DNA of 32,876 nucleotides from Candidatus Ozemobacteraceae bacterium (GTDB taxonomy: Bacteria > Muiribacteriota > Ozemobacteria > Ozemobacterales > Ozemobacteraceae), in assembly GCA_035373905.1 (NCBI GenBank), contig DAOSOK010000041.1, positions 1 through 32,876 on the forward strand. Direction: 5' to 3'. Below the pieces are notes generated by a model, which saw only the letters and a program-made list of their open reading frames with translations, did no database searches and was not told the DNA's origin. Positions 6,641-14,305 of the stretch are shown piece after piece. The number at the start of each line of letters is the position of its first letter. Position 1 is the stretch's first letter. A program made the translations under genes and the position numbers.

Positions 6641-8248
6641 TCAAGGCCTGGGGCCGTCTTTCCGCCAGAAGGCGGTTCGGCGGCCGTCGTCGGCGATGTA
6701 GCCGATGTCGATCATGTCGCGGAGCAGTTGATCGTGGTGGAAACGGAGATCCTGCTTGCGATTGCTTTCCAGCGTCGCTCTGACCGCCTCGATCTTTTCG
6801 ACGATCTCGTCGCGCGAGTATCTGACCCCGGGCGTGAGGGAGCACGCAATGCGATAGAGAACGAGCAGTTTGGGCTTTCTATAATTTGTATTATTTATAA
6901 AGGGGACCCCGCCCGTCGACGGCGGCCACGCCGGGGCCTTTTTGCTTTTCACCGTCTTCTCGATATCGACGCCCGTCCAGTTCAGCACCTGCTGGAGGAT
7001 CTCTTCTTGCTGGTCGCGCGACGGTCTCTCGCCGAGGCGTTTCTGAAATTCCCGGATTCTTTCGCGGTCGGGATGGGCGCAGAAGTTGTTGAGGAGCCGC
7101 ATCAGCTTCTTCCGGTGCCCGTTGATCTCCTCTTCGCTGACCTTGCGTGCCAGAACGTTCTTCATGAAAACGCACGCTCTGGCGAGTTCGTTTCGGGCCT
7201 CGGTCTCGCTGATAAGCCTGCCTTTGAGGAACATGAAACCCGGACACGCCTGCTGGACGATTTCATGCCGGTTCTTCCACAGGGCGCGGTTCCGGCGAAC
7301 ATCCAGGGAGGTAAGCTTCCTGTCGAGTTTTTTCAGGGAACGCGGATCGACGGGACAGCTTCCCCCGCAGCCGACGGGCTGGACCCAGATCCGCCCGTCC
7401 CACCCGATGCTCGTTTTCCCGTCCGACACCGTGCAGATCATTTCGGGAACGATGATCTCAATTTTGACGCCCCGATCGTGAAAGGCGATCGTCGTCATTT
7501 CCAGAAAATCCTCCTCTCCGATCATGAGAGCCGGATCGCTGAGGTGAACGGCCGGCGCCGCCGGAAAATGCGGGATCGTCGTCTCCCCCAGGGATCTTAG
7601 AGACGTCCAGCAGGGGAGATCCTCGGCGGGATTTCGGAGAAGGCAGGTCAGTTTGCCGTCGAGAAGCATGAAGTCGAAATACACCTCTCCCATCATCAGC
7701 CGCGGCCGCATATCGCCGCCGATGAAGGATTCCCTGCGGCCGTAGGCATGCTCCCGGAAATGCTGATATAATTGTATGAATATACTTGCCGCGTCGAGAT
7801 CATGGCGGGCCGGCCAGGTCTCGCCGTAGTTATTCACCGTGATCTGGAAATACGCAGGATCCATCCGTTTTTCCGGGAGCGGCGGCATGAACACGACAAG
7901 TCCGTGCTCGAAGGAGTCCGGTCCTTTCTGTTTGAGATAGGCGCAGGGAATGATCGTTCCGGCATAGTGGTGCGTCATCCAGGCAAGAGCCACTGCAATC
8001 AGGACCCGACGTATTTCCGTCGCCCTCCCGGCCTCTTCCGCGTTCGTATCGACGCACTGGAATTTGACTCCCCAGACCTCGCTCGAATCTTGCTGGAAAA
8101 TCATCGCGCAGTGGCCTTTCCCGTTCTCCTCCACGGGAATCAGCCCCATCGGCCATTGTCGCCGGAAGGAGTCCAGCATGTGAGCCTCGGCTGGCTGAAG
8201 CACGAGAGGCCCTTCCTCGGTCTGGATGGTGATCGGCTGATTTTTCAT
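6641..8248 (-). CDS. unrecognised 535-aa protein with C-terminal winged-helix-like domain
   Basis: The start at 8248 follows AGGAGG at six-base spacing. No signal peptide or transmembrane helix is visible, so it is probably cytoplasmic. Residues 1-320 are of mixed character, with a Cys-containing stretch (QPVGCGGSCPVD). The middle is helical and charged. The last roughly 80 residues (KPKLLVLYRIACSLTPG...DLRFHHDQLLRDMIDIGYI) resemble a small winged-helix domain of the DUF2087 kind, where an R-x-x-L-x-x-x-G helix precedes a final W-R motif (AFWRKDG here). It lies 120 bases upstream of the small-protein/GTPase series on the same strand. It could be a regulator or sensor for that cluster. Two AT-rich islands (6874-6900, 7763-7788) are read through in frame with rare codons. 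Confidence 0.7.
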   Translation of the reverse strand: MKNQPITIQTEEGPLVLQPAEAHMLDSFRRQWPMGLIPVEENGKGHCAMIFQQDSSEVWGVKFQCVDTNAEEAGRATEIRRVLIAVALAWMTHHYAGTIIPCAYLKQKGPDSFEHGLVVFMPPLPEKRMDPAYFQITVNNYGETWPARHDLDAASIFIQLYQHFREHAYGRRESFIGGDMRPRLMMGEVYFDFMLLDGKLTCLLRNPAEDLPCWTSLRSLGETTIPHFPAAPAVHLSDPALMIGEEDFLEMTTIAFHDRGVKIEIIVPEMICTVSDGKTSIGWDGRIWVQPVGCGGSCPVDPRSLKKLDRKLTSLDVRRNRALWKNRHEIVQQACPGFMFLKGRLISETEARNELARACVFMKNVLARKVSEEEINGHRKKLMRLLNNFCAHPDRERIREFQKRLGERPSRDQQEEILQQVLNWTGVDIEKTVKSKKAPAWPPSTGGVPFINNTNYRKPKLLVLYRIACSLTPGVRYSRDEIVEKIEAVRATLESNRKQDLRFHHDQLLRDMIDIGYIADDGRRTAFWRKDGPRP

Positions 8249-8302
8249 CGAAATCCTCCTGTTCGCGTGCGCGAGTCATTCTTCAGGCTTGTCAGCCTCG
8301 TA

Positions 8303-8364
8303 ATTTCCGTTCGTGGGGAGGTATCGAACCACGAATGTTCGCCCTTCGACACCTCAGGGCGAAC
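8303..8364. repeat. interspersed double-hairpin repeat, copy 2
   Basis: Positions 8303-8335 match 1869-1901 with one difference; the hairpin arms are TTCGTGG (8310-8316) and CCACGAA (8329-8335). A second hairpin, GTTCGCCC (8337-8344) with GGGCGAAC (8357-8364), takes the place of the different second hairpin of copy 1. The first module is conserved and the second has changed sequence but kept a hairpin. Confidence 0.7.
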
Positions 8365-8485
8365 GGTTGAGTTTCACTCTACAGGACTCACTATCCGGTC
8401 TCCACCGTCAGATCCACCGGTATATATATTTTCTTATAGTATCGCTGAACGTCCCGGTTCAGGAAACATATTCTTTATGAAATAG

Positions 8486-8526
8486 AAAAAAGGAGGGCGG
8501 CTGTTCCTCCGGAGCGAAACAGCCGC
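8486..8526 (-). terminator. intrinsic terminator after the 220-aa gene
   Basis: On the minus strand a 9-bp stem (GCGGCTGTT 8497-8505 with AACAGCCGC 8518-8526) is followed by CCTCC and a run of six T. It should end leftward transcripts from the 8775-9437 gene, about 250 bases past its stop. Confidence 0.55.
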
Positions 8527-8774
8527 AGGTGAACGACGGATCACTGTTGACAACGTCAGGTTCCCCACCTATTGTGACAGGCAACCTGCAATCCGCAACC
8601 TTGTGATGTTCCGGCCCCCACTTGCATCGCCGAGCCCAATGGGCGCGGTTCATGCCGTGATTCGCCGCAGATCGTTTCAGACCCGTCCTCCGGACTGCCG
8701 TGCCGCTTCTCTGTCCGCCTGGCGGAGAGCCGGTCATCGCGGCCGTGACCGACCCTCCGGGAGCTCGAGGAACG

Positions 8775-9437
8775 TCAGACAATCGCCAGCCGCTTCGCCA
8801 GGTCTTCGGGAATCTCGAGACTCACACGCTCGATGTTGGCGTCGGCAAGCATGTCGTGGATCTTGAAGTTGCGAAGCTCGAGCTTCTCGCACAACGTCTT
8901 GAATTCCTGGATTTCATCGGGAGTCAGCATCGCAACGTCGACGCCGGCTTTCACAGATGAACGCTCGAGGTATAGCATATTGATGTCATCGTTCGATCCC
9001 CAGGATTCCAGGGCCGCCTCGAGCGTCTTCTCGCTCTTGGACGCGTCCAGGAACACGGCTTCGATGCGATCGATGGGAACGCGGCCGGCGTGCTGGTGCT
9101 TCAGGATTTCCCGGATGATCCTGATATGTTGCCGGTTCGCCTCGATCTCGGCGAGCAGTTCGTGGATCCCCGAGGCCGTGTTGTGCTTCGCGATGGCATT
9201 GCGGATCAGGCACCGGACCGACAGCAGTCGGCCGATCTTGTTCTTCGCCTCGAGTCCTTTCGCCCGGAGCCGCTCGAACTCGGTGATCTGGGCGGGGCCC
9301 AGATACGCTTGCGCCGTCGTGGATTTGAAGGCGTGCTTCATGGCCTGCTCGCACTCGTCGATCAGCCCCTTGAGCCGCTCGGACACCTTGTGCCACCGGC
9401 TCACGGTCAGGGACACGCTGACGTTCACGTTTTCCAT
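8775..9437 (-). CDS. unrecognised 220-aa helical protein
   Basis: The start at 9437 follows AGGAGGT at five-base spacing. The protein is almost wholly predicted helical and charged, with heptad-like stretches (ERLRAKGLEAKNKIGRLLSVRCLI and HELLAEIEANRQHIRIIREILK). No signal peptide, membrane helix or catalytic motif is seen. The middle repeats positively charged helices that could bind nucleic acid. The C-terminus ends with a short IPEDLAKRL helix. The gene sits directly downstream of the structured noncoding region 9583-9849 and has its own terminator further left. It may be controlled by, or work with, that RNA. I do not recognise a family. Confidence 0.65.
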   Translation of the reverse strand: MENVNVSVSLTVSRWHKVSERLKGLIDECEQAMKHAFKSTTAQAYLGPAQITEFERLRAKGLEAKNKIGRLLSVRCLIRNAIAKHNTASGIHELLAEIEANRQHIRIIREILKHQHAGRVPIDRIEAVFLDASKSEKTLEAALESWGSNDDINMLYLERSSVKAGVDVAMLTPDEIQEFKTLCEKLELRNFKIHDMLADANIERVSLEIPEDLAKRLAIV

Positions 9438-9582
9438 ACGGACCTCCTCGTAACCAGGTCTGCGCCTCAGCGCCGCATCGACAAAAGCAGACGGGAAGAA
9501 CGTATATCGACCTTTCGCTCAGAATGAACGTCTGGATTTCATTCCGCGGAACTCAACAGGGATGAAGGATGTATTCTCTTTT

Positions 9583-9670
9583 GACGCCGGGGCGCGGTGC
9601 CGGTCGCACCTGCCTTTCTGCCACCCGCCTCCCGGCGGGCGTCCGGTCCGTGGCCCCCCGCCCCGGCGTC
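9583..9670 (-). ncRNA. candidate three-way-junction RNA element
   Basis: On the minus strand a perfect 12-bp closing stem (plus-strand arms 9583-9594 and 9659-9670) encloses two further hairpins. One has CCCGCC pairing with GGCGGG across a GGGA loop, extended by GCCA/UGGC. The other has GGUGC pairing with GCACC across GACCG. An A-rich single strand follows. It begins about 146 bases upstream of the 220-aa gene. The fold suits a riboswitch or structured leader, but no known consensus was recognised. Strand choice rests on the upstream promoter and downstream gene. Confidence 0.45.
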
Positions 9671-9680
9671 TGACCGGTTC

Positions 9681-9700
9681 GGAAGCCCTCTCGGGCCTCC
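9681..9700 (-). other. GNRA-capped hairpin between the two RNA structures
   Basis: The minus-strand RNA GGAGGCCC pairs with GGGCUUCC over eight base pairs (one G-U), closed by a GAGA tetraloop, a stable GNRA type. It lies between the long-hairpin RNA and the three-way junction and suggests one extended structured transcript. Confidence 0.45.
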
Positions 9701-9757
9701 GGGGGACCAGGACCGATCTCGTTGTCAAAGAACTGACCGCTCTTCACGCCGAAAACG

Positions 9758-9849
9758 GAAAAAGCGAACGAGGCTCTTCCGCGCGGATCAACCGGACGCA
9801 CGTATTGCGTCGCGATTGTTTCCTGCTGGAAGAGCCTCGTTCGATCTTT
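9758..9849 (-). ncRNA. candidate ~92-nt hairpin RNA with intrinsic terminator
   Basis: A promoter (TTGACG-N17-TATATT, 9856-9884) places the start near 9849. The RNA forms a perfect 16-bp outer stem (plus-strand arms 9765-9780 and 9828-9843), then an internal loop. A 12-bp inner stem with one bulged C follows, in which CAAUCG pairs with CGGUUG and GACGCA with UGCGUC around an AUACG loop. The outer stem is followed by CUUUUU, so the hairpin doubles as a terminator. The region has no convincing coding frame. I compared it mentally with SRP RNA and 6S RNA and found no match. It is either a free small RNA or an attenuator for the downstream 220-aa gene. Confidence 0.6.
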
Positions 9850-9855
9850 GATTTC

Positions 9856-9884
9856 AATATATCCGAAAACCGGCCCGCCGTCAA
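9856..9884 (-). promoter_or_regulatory. sigma70 promoter of the structured RNA
   Basis: On the minus strand TTGACG (9879-9884) and TATATT (9856-9861) are separated by exactly 17 bases (9862-9878). Each box differs from consensus by one base. Its start point leads straight into the 16-bp stem. Confidence 0.7.
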
Positions 9885-10066
9885 GGGATAATTTTGCGCT
9901 CACCCTTTTCCCAAGCCGTTCTCCACGGGGCATAACAATATATAGTATCATTCATCGAACGCCGCCGACCGATGATTTTCGGTGGTCTCACTGGCATGTA
10001 TACGATAGAATAGTATTCATCCTTATCGATCGGATGAATAGAGTTCAGCGTTTTTGGAGGCATCTC

Positions 10067-10909
10067 ATGCTCATGGCCATCGTTGGCGACATTCTCGGAT
10101 CCAGCATCGAGTTCGAGCATGACAAGCCCTCTCTCGCGGAGTTGAGCATTCCCGCCCTGGCCGATGTCGGGAGAGTGACGGATGACACCGTCATGACCCT
10201 GGCGACCTGGAAATGGTGGACGGATTTTCGCTCCGGCAGGGCAAAGGTCGAAGAGTATGTCGAGTATCTTCGCAGCTATTTTCACCTGACTCCCGGCATC
10301 GGCTATGGCCCCAAGTTCTTTCGGTTCATGCGCGACGGCATCATTCCGGATCCGCCCAGTTGCGGCAACGGCGCCGCCATGCGCATCTCCGCCCTCGGCG
10401 TCGATCTGGGCATGCCGCTGGACGAGATGATGGACCTGGTCGAACGATTGACCCTGCAGACCCACGGGCACCCGGAAGCCGTCAAAGGCGCTCAGGCAGT
10501 CGTTTATTCGGCCAGAAGGCTCTCCGAGACACGCCGGGAGCATGACGACCCGGACCTGAGACGGCGGTTGAAAGCGGAGATCGAAGCGATGTTCGGGTAC
10601 AATCTCGACCTGGACTATGACGATCTCATCGAGGACGAGTTCGACGCCACCTGCCAGGGATCGGTTCCGCAGGCCATCTGGTGCGTGCTGTCGTCATCGA
10701 ATCTCGACGACGTGTTCCGGAAAGCCCTCACGATCGGCGGAGACTCCGACACCATCGCCTGCATGGCCGGCGGCATGGCGCAGGCCTGCTTTGGAACAGA
10801 CATGCACGGCATATCACCCCGGCACCTGGCGACATCCAAACTGGCAGAACTCCGGGCTCCAGAAATTGAAAGCGCCTTCTCTCACAGTTTATCGCGCTGC
10901 GACATCTAG
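10067..10909 (+). CDS. ADP-ribosylglycohydrolase family protein
   Basis: This 280-residue enzyme belongs to the ADP-ribosylglycohydrolase (DraG/ARH) family, which removes ADP-ribose from proteins or small molecules using two magnesium ions. Visible motifs are the N-terminal MAIVGDILGSSIEFE block, TDDT (38-41) as metal ligands, GNGAAMR (100-106) and GGDSDTIAC (224-232), the last supplying the C-terminal metal aspartates. All key positions are present, so it should be active. The start at 10067 is chosen because GGAGG (10056-10060) precedes it by six bases and the family motif begins within five residues; an upstream ATG at 10034 lacks a ribosome site. It stands alone with no partner transferase seen nearby, so its substrate is unknown. 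Confidence 0.88.
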   Translation: MLMAIVGDILGSSIEFEHDKPSLAELSIPALADVGRVTDDTVMTLATWKWWTDFRSGRAKVEEYVEYLRSYFHLTPGIGYGPKFFRFMRDGIIPDPPSCGNGAAMRISALGVDLGMPLDEMMDLVERLTLQTHGHPEAVKGAQAVVYSARRLSETRREHDDPDLRRRLKAEIEAMFGYNLDLDYDDLIEDEFDATCQGSVPQAIWCVLSSSNLDDVFRKALTIGGDSDTIACMAGGMAQACFGTDMHGISPRHLATSKLAELRAPEIESAFSHSLSRCDI

Positions 10910-10925
10910 AACCTTCTACACAATT

Positions 10926-11262
10926 TCATTCCCCCCTTGCACCAGTCGCTCTATTTCGACCCTCCTCAGAGGTTTCCCGTACACGCTCCGTCTGCCGATC
11001 TGCCGGGCGGGTCGGAACGGCGCGCTCATCGGGGAGGTTCTTCGTTTCCCGGACCAGTTCGACGACGCCCCTGAATCGTTTCGGGAGATACCAGGGCAGG
11101 CAGAGCATGAAGACCAGGTACAGGAGATTCCGCGCGCCGATCGTATCCACGAAAGTTGAGAAGGTGGTATTGTCGACTTCTTCGCCCGCGAAGATCGGCT
11201 CGGGATTCTTGAGAAAGCTTCCGAGCGGGATGACGCCGCCGTAGAGGGGTTTCCCAGAAGTA
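10926..11262 (-). pseudogene. remnant of a membrane-protein-like gene beside tRNA-Gly
   Basis: A minus-strand frame with protein-like character (GGVIPLGSFLKNPEPIFAGEE, then VDTIGARNLLYLVFMLCLPWYLPKRFRGVV) runs leftwards from the hairpin at 11263 to a stop at 10926. It has no start codon of its own outside the tRNA sequence and would have to be read through the tRNA and hairpin. Its last third is unlike a protein, while another frame gives a more natural ending (SVYGKPLRRVEIERLVQGG), suggesting a frameshift. I read it as the decayed 3' part of a gene cut off at the tRNA, with one membrane-type helix. The family is not recognised. Confidence 0.4.
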
Positions 11263-11301
11263 CAGAAACCCCGGATCCCATGACGGTTTCCGGGGTTTCT
11301 G
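11263..11301 (-). terminator. 12-bp perfect hairpin downstream of tRNA-Gly
   Basis: CAGAAACCCCGG (11263-11274) and CCGGGGTTTCTG (11290-11301) form a perfect stem with a 15-base loop, starting six bases after the tRNA 3' end on its strand. There is no clear U-run, so it may be a processing signal, a weak terminator or an inverted repeat from a mobile element. Confidence 0.5.
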
Positions 11302-11306
11302 CGAGA

Positions 11307-11378
<72 letters not shown>

Positions 11379-11387
11379 AATGAGGGA

Positions 11388-11417
11388 ATTGTATCACACA
11401 CCGAAGATGAGATGCAA
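11388..11417 (-). promoter_or_regulatory. tRNA-Gly promoter
   Basis: On the minus strand TTGCAT (11412-11417) and TACAAT (11388-11393) are 18 bases apart, with an extended -10 TG. The predicted start is just ahead of the tRNA 5' end at 11378. Confidence 0.65.
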
Positions 11418-11473
11418 GAGGCCGAGGGGCGTCGGAAATGTGGATGAGCGGGCGGTTGAAGACGAGCGAATAC

Positions 11474-12523
11474 TCAGTTTCCGGAGATGAATGAGGCGGG
11501 GTTGTCCACCCAGAGTTCGACGTGCGCATCGCTGGAGCGCGGATAACGGGTGATTCGAGCGGTCCAGGTGTCGCTGGAGGTTCGTAAACGCCGGTAGAGA
11601 GATTCGTCCAGGGGCTTGAAGGTGCAGCTTCTGTCCGAGATCCGGCGCAGGTTCAGATACGTCAGCGGATACATGTCGCCGGAACGGAGGTCCCAGAAAA
11701 GAATCGTGAAAGAGCCGTCGATCCGGCCGGGACGGCATACGCCGGCCGCAAGTTCGGCCGGAACAGGCACAGCAGTTCCTGGAACCCGTGGATGCTCGTC
11801 CGTCCCTTCCAGGCTCGACTGGGCGCGCTCATCCCAAAAAAGGCGACGATACTTCACCCACACGGGGTTCGGATCGTAGTTCAGGCCCTCCCGCGCGAGC
11901 GCCGGTTCCCAGGAGCGGGTCGCCGATTCGGTGATCACCGCATCGGGCGGCGCTAGGGCTTTCCATCCTTCGACAACCTCTTCCCGCGCCTCTTCGTAAA
12001 ACCTCGTCATCTTCCAGTTGCCGCCGGCAACCTTGACGCGCGTCTTGATGACTGTCGGCTGGTTGAAGGGATCGAGGAGAAACTCGGCGTAATCTTCCAG
12101 AAACGTCTGCCAGTGCGACGGATACAGCACGACCTCGGGGTCATACGCGACGAATCCAATATTGAATACTATAAATAACGACGCCAGAACCGTGCGCCAA
12201 GGGGCGATCGCCCACTGGACGCGCGGATGCCACCAGGACAGCCCCTGCAGGTGCCCGGGCAACTCCACCTGTGCTGCCGGCCGCCGGGGGAAATCGGAGG
12301 TGGTTTTCCCCGACGCGCCGCATCGCCTGCAACTGTAGCCGGTGATATCGTAATCACGCTCGCGCGGGGCGCCGAAGGTTCCGGGCTGTTTGTTCCTGGC
12401 CTGCCTGTGAGCGTCAAGGGTGAACCAGCCCCCGCAGGTCGGGCATCGGTTGGCCCAGACAACCGCCACGGCGAACGCCACGACCAGCGGGATGCCGATC
12501 CTGGGGTCGTCGATCAGGTTCAT
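11474..12523 (-). CDS. membrane protein with cytosolic zinc-ribbon-like module (349 aa)
   Basis: An N-terminal hydrophobic helix (about 10-24) is followed by a four-cysteine module with C27-x2-C30 and C65-x2-C68, typical of a zinc ribbon. A second transmembrane helix follows (about 110-126, TVLASLFIVFNIGFVAY), and then a long, probably extracytoplasmic C-terminal region with many aromatic residues and no recognised fold. An AT-rich island (12155-12181) falls exactly in the second helix. The start at 12523 lies one base from the stop of the upstream RanBP2-finger gene, so the two are translated as a pair. Function is unknown; a paired envelope complex is inferred. Confidence 0.72.
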   Translation of the reverse strand: MNLIDDPRIGIPLVVAFAVAVVWANRCPTCGGWFTLDAHRQARNKQPGTFGAPRERDYDITGYSCRRCGASGKTTSDFPRRPAAQVELPGHLQGLSWWHPRVQWAIAPWRTVLASLFIVFNIGFVAYDPEVVLYPSHWQTFLEDYAEFLLDPFNQPTVIKTRVKVAGGNWKMTRFYEEAREEVVEGWKALAPPDAVITESATRSWEPALAREGLNYDPNPVWVKYRRLFWDERAQSSLEGTDEHPRVPGTAVPVPAELAAGVCRPGRIDGSFTILFWDLRSGDMYPLTYLNLRRISDRSCTFKPLDESLYRRLRTSSDTWTARITRYPRSSDAHVELWVDNPASFISGN

Positions 12524-12524
12524 G

Positions 12525-13673
12525 TCACGGGGTCGCCGGAGCCAGCTCCTTGATGTTGCCGAGGCCGCTGATGCCGGCGGCCCACTTCGTACCGAGGCGC
12601 ATCTTCTCGAACGTCGCGGCGTCGATCTTCTTCGAGCCGATCATGGTGATGTCGTAGGTTTTGCCGTCCTTCGACGACTTGAGGGTGACCTTGTATGACT
12701 CGGTCTTCGTGCCCTCGCGGCGCGCTCCCAGGATGTTCCCGACGGGCTGGGTCACGCCGGTCGCCGGCCACGCGGGCAGCTCCGTCGTGCCTTTGGCGGC
12801 CTTCGTGTCGATCTTCACCCACTCGTCTGTCTCGTAGGCCAACCAGGTGCCGTAGACCGGCTCCTTGCGATACATCGGCTTCATCACGCGGCGGCGCTTC
12901 TGAACGTCCTTGTAGACGGGCTCGTCGGACCAGATCTCCTTGAAGCGTCCGTTGCCGAGATCCTGCACGCCGGTTTTCACCCTGCGCGTGCCGACCTGCT
13001 GCTGTTCCGTGTAGGTTTCCTCGACCTCCTGGTGGCCGATCAGAACGTCGCGATACGAGCGGATCTTCTCTTCACGGTTCAGGATGCGGCCGCCGGAAGG
13101 CATCCGGTCCGACCAGTCCTCGTGTCTGACGGCTTTCAGCTCCTCGACCTCGATCGTGCGTTCCCATGCCAGTCCGGTCACTTCGACGACCTGGTTCCAG
13201 GTCATGCACTCCATGCCCATCAGGGCCGCGATCAGCAGCAGGATGCCCCCGCAGCCGATCTTGAAGAACCAGGCCACGGCCGGGGAAACAGGCCGCGCGG
13301 TCGAGAGGCCCTCCGCGGGAATGACCGGCTCCGGCATGTGCGGCGTTCCGGCAGGCCGGGCCGACGAGGCCGGAGTCGCGCCGAGATTCCTCACCTCGCG
13401 CTGCTTTCCCTCGGAACGGGGGGCCGAACAGCCTTTGCAGGAAGTCGCGTCGAAAGGATTGCTGTCGCCGCAGAAGGGGCAGACCCAGTCGGCGCCGCCG
13501 AGCGCGCGAGCCTTTTCCGCCTCGTCGGTCACCTGCTGCCCGGTCTCCTCGTAGATGAACTGGACGTTGCCCCGGATCGCCCCGCAGGCGGTGCACTTCT
13601 CGTGGGCGCCGCGGTTCTTCGTGCGGCAGTTCGGACACATCCAGCTCCCCTCGCGGATGATCTCTTCAGTCAT
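12525..13673 (-). CDS. membrane protein with two RanBP2-type zinc fingers (382 aa)
   Basis: Two N-terminal fingers both match W-x-C-x2-C-x3-N-x6-C-x2-C exactly: W11, C13, C16, N20, C27, C30 and W63, C65, C68, N72, C79, C82. This is the RanBP2 (NZF-like) pattern, best known in eukaryotic ubiquitin- or RNA-binding proteins. A proline-rich linker leads to one transmembrane helix (about 134-155, IGCGGILLLIAALMGM). The remaining 225 residues are beta-rich and charged and should lie outside the cytoplasm. GGGAGGA upstream of 13673 supports the start. It forms an operon with the zinc-module membrane protein downstream and follows the TPR gene. Confidence 0.78.
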   Translation of the reverse strand: MTEEIIREGSWMCPNCRTKNRGAHEKCTACGAIRGNVQFIYEETGQQVTDEAEKARALGGADWVCPFCGDSNPFDATSCKGCSAPRSEGKQREVRNLGATPASSARPAGTPHMPEPVIPAEGLSTARPVSPAVAWFFKIGCGGILLLIAALMGMECMTWNQVVEVTGLAWERTIEVEELKAVRHEDWSDRMPSGGRILNREEKIRSYRDVLIGHQEVEETYTEQQQVGTRRVKTGVQDLGNGRFKEIWSDEPVYKDVQKRRRVMKPMYRKEPVYGTWLAYETDEWVKIDTKAAKGTTELPAWPATGVTQPVGNILGARREGTKTESYKVTLKSSKDGKTYDITMIGSKKIDAATFEKMRLGTKWAAGISGLGNIKELAPATP

Positions 13674-13720
13674 GCGCGGAACTTCCTCCCGACCTCAATT
13701 TATATATCTAGTTTTATATA

Positions 13721-14149
13721 TTATTTCGCTTCGATTCCGTCCGACGCGGCGGGGGTCATCGGCTCCGGGGCGGCGATGAAGCCGGACTCGGTGGTGACGC
13801 CCTTCGCGGGGGCGGACAGGGAGAACAAGGGATTCATCATGCGCAGTTCCCGGGCCAGTTTCTCGTCGAGACCGGCCGTTTTGAGATACTCCTGCGCCGC
13901 TTCGGCCGGGCGATCGGTCTTCAGATAGACGATCGCGAGCCGGTAATGCGCTTCGGCCTCGTCCGGCTCGGCCGCGAGCGCCTGTTTCAACAGGGGCTCC
14001 GCCTCGGCATACCGGGTTTCCCCGCACAGCGTCGCCGCCTTTTCGATCAGGGCGCCGACATTCGCCCCTTCATCGGCCACCGTCAGGGGAACCGACGCGA
14101 GGTAAAACAGCAGACCGATCAATACTCCACGAACAAGGGCCAGCTTCAT
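13721..14149 (-). CDS. exported TPR protein (142 aa)
   Basis: An N-terminal signal peptide (about 1-25, LALVRGVLIGLLFYLASVPLTVA) is followed by about two TPR units (ALIEKAATLCGETRYAEAEPLLKQALAAEPDEAEAHYRLAIVYLKTDRPAEAAQEYL). A flexible tail rich in A, P and S ends the protein. GGAG lies just before ATG 14149. A much longer frame starting at 15082 is antisense to the ankyrin gene and is rejected. The protein probably works in the periplasm as a scaffold. It is the first gene of the leftward series ahead of the RanBP2-finger gene and is separated from the divergent ankyrin gene by a 156-bp intergenic promoter region. Confidence 0.78.
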   Translation of the reverse strand: MKLALVRGVLIGLLFYLASVPLTVADEGANVGALIEKAATLCGETRYAEAEPLLKQALAAEPDEAEAHYRLAIVYLKTDRPAEAAQEYLKTAGLDEKLARELRMMNPLFSLSAPAKGVTTESGFIAAPEPMTPAASDGIEAK

Positions 14150-14251
14150 ATACTCCGCTCTCTCCTTCACTACTCCATTCGGACGCCGGCCCGGCACGAA
14201 AACCGGACTGACCGCATCGTCGCAGGTCAGCCGATTCACCCCCGGTCGGCG

Positions 14252-14260
14252 TGATACAAT
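14252..14260 (+). promoter_or_regulatory. extended -10 box before ankyrin gene
   Basis: TG-A-TACAAT at 14252-14260 is an extended -10 element 46 bases before ATG 14306, the same GTGATACAATTC seen ahead of tRNA-Gly (minus strand, 11387-11397). No convincing -35 box is present. Confidence 0.4.
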
Positions 14261-14305
14261 TCGAATATACCACGAGTTCGCAAAAACTTCAGAACGAGGT
14301 ACAAA

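Larger units (their letters stand above)
8249..8774. other. 526-bp intergenic region
   Basis: This stretch holds the second copy of the double-hairpin repeat (8303-8364), an AT-rich island (about 8420-8450) and a minus-strand terminator (8486-8526). The only long reading frame (8459-8782, minus) runs through the terminator and has no plausible start or family likeness. I see no supported gene here. Confidence 0.6.

Noticed and set aside
8459..8782. 107-codon minus-strand frame between the repeat and the 220-aa gene
   Set aside because: It reads through a terminator hairpin and its U-run, has no ribosome site and gives a low-complexity mix with no protein-like pattern.
9758..9849. SRP RNA (4.5S) or 6S RNA identity for the hairpin RNA
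   Set aside because: The conserved GGAA-loop domain of SRP RNA is absent, and the molecule is too short and too perfectly paired for 6S RNA.
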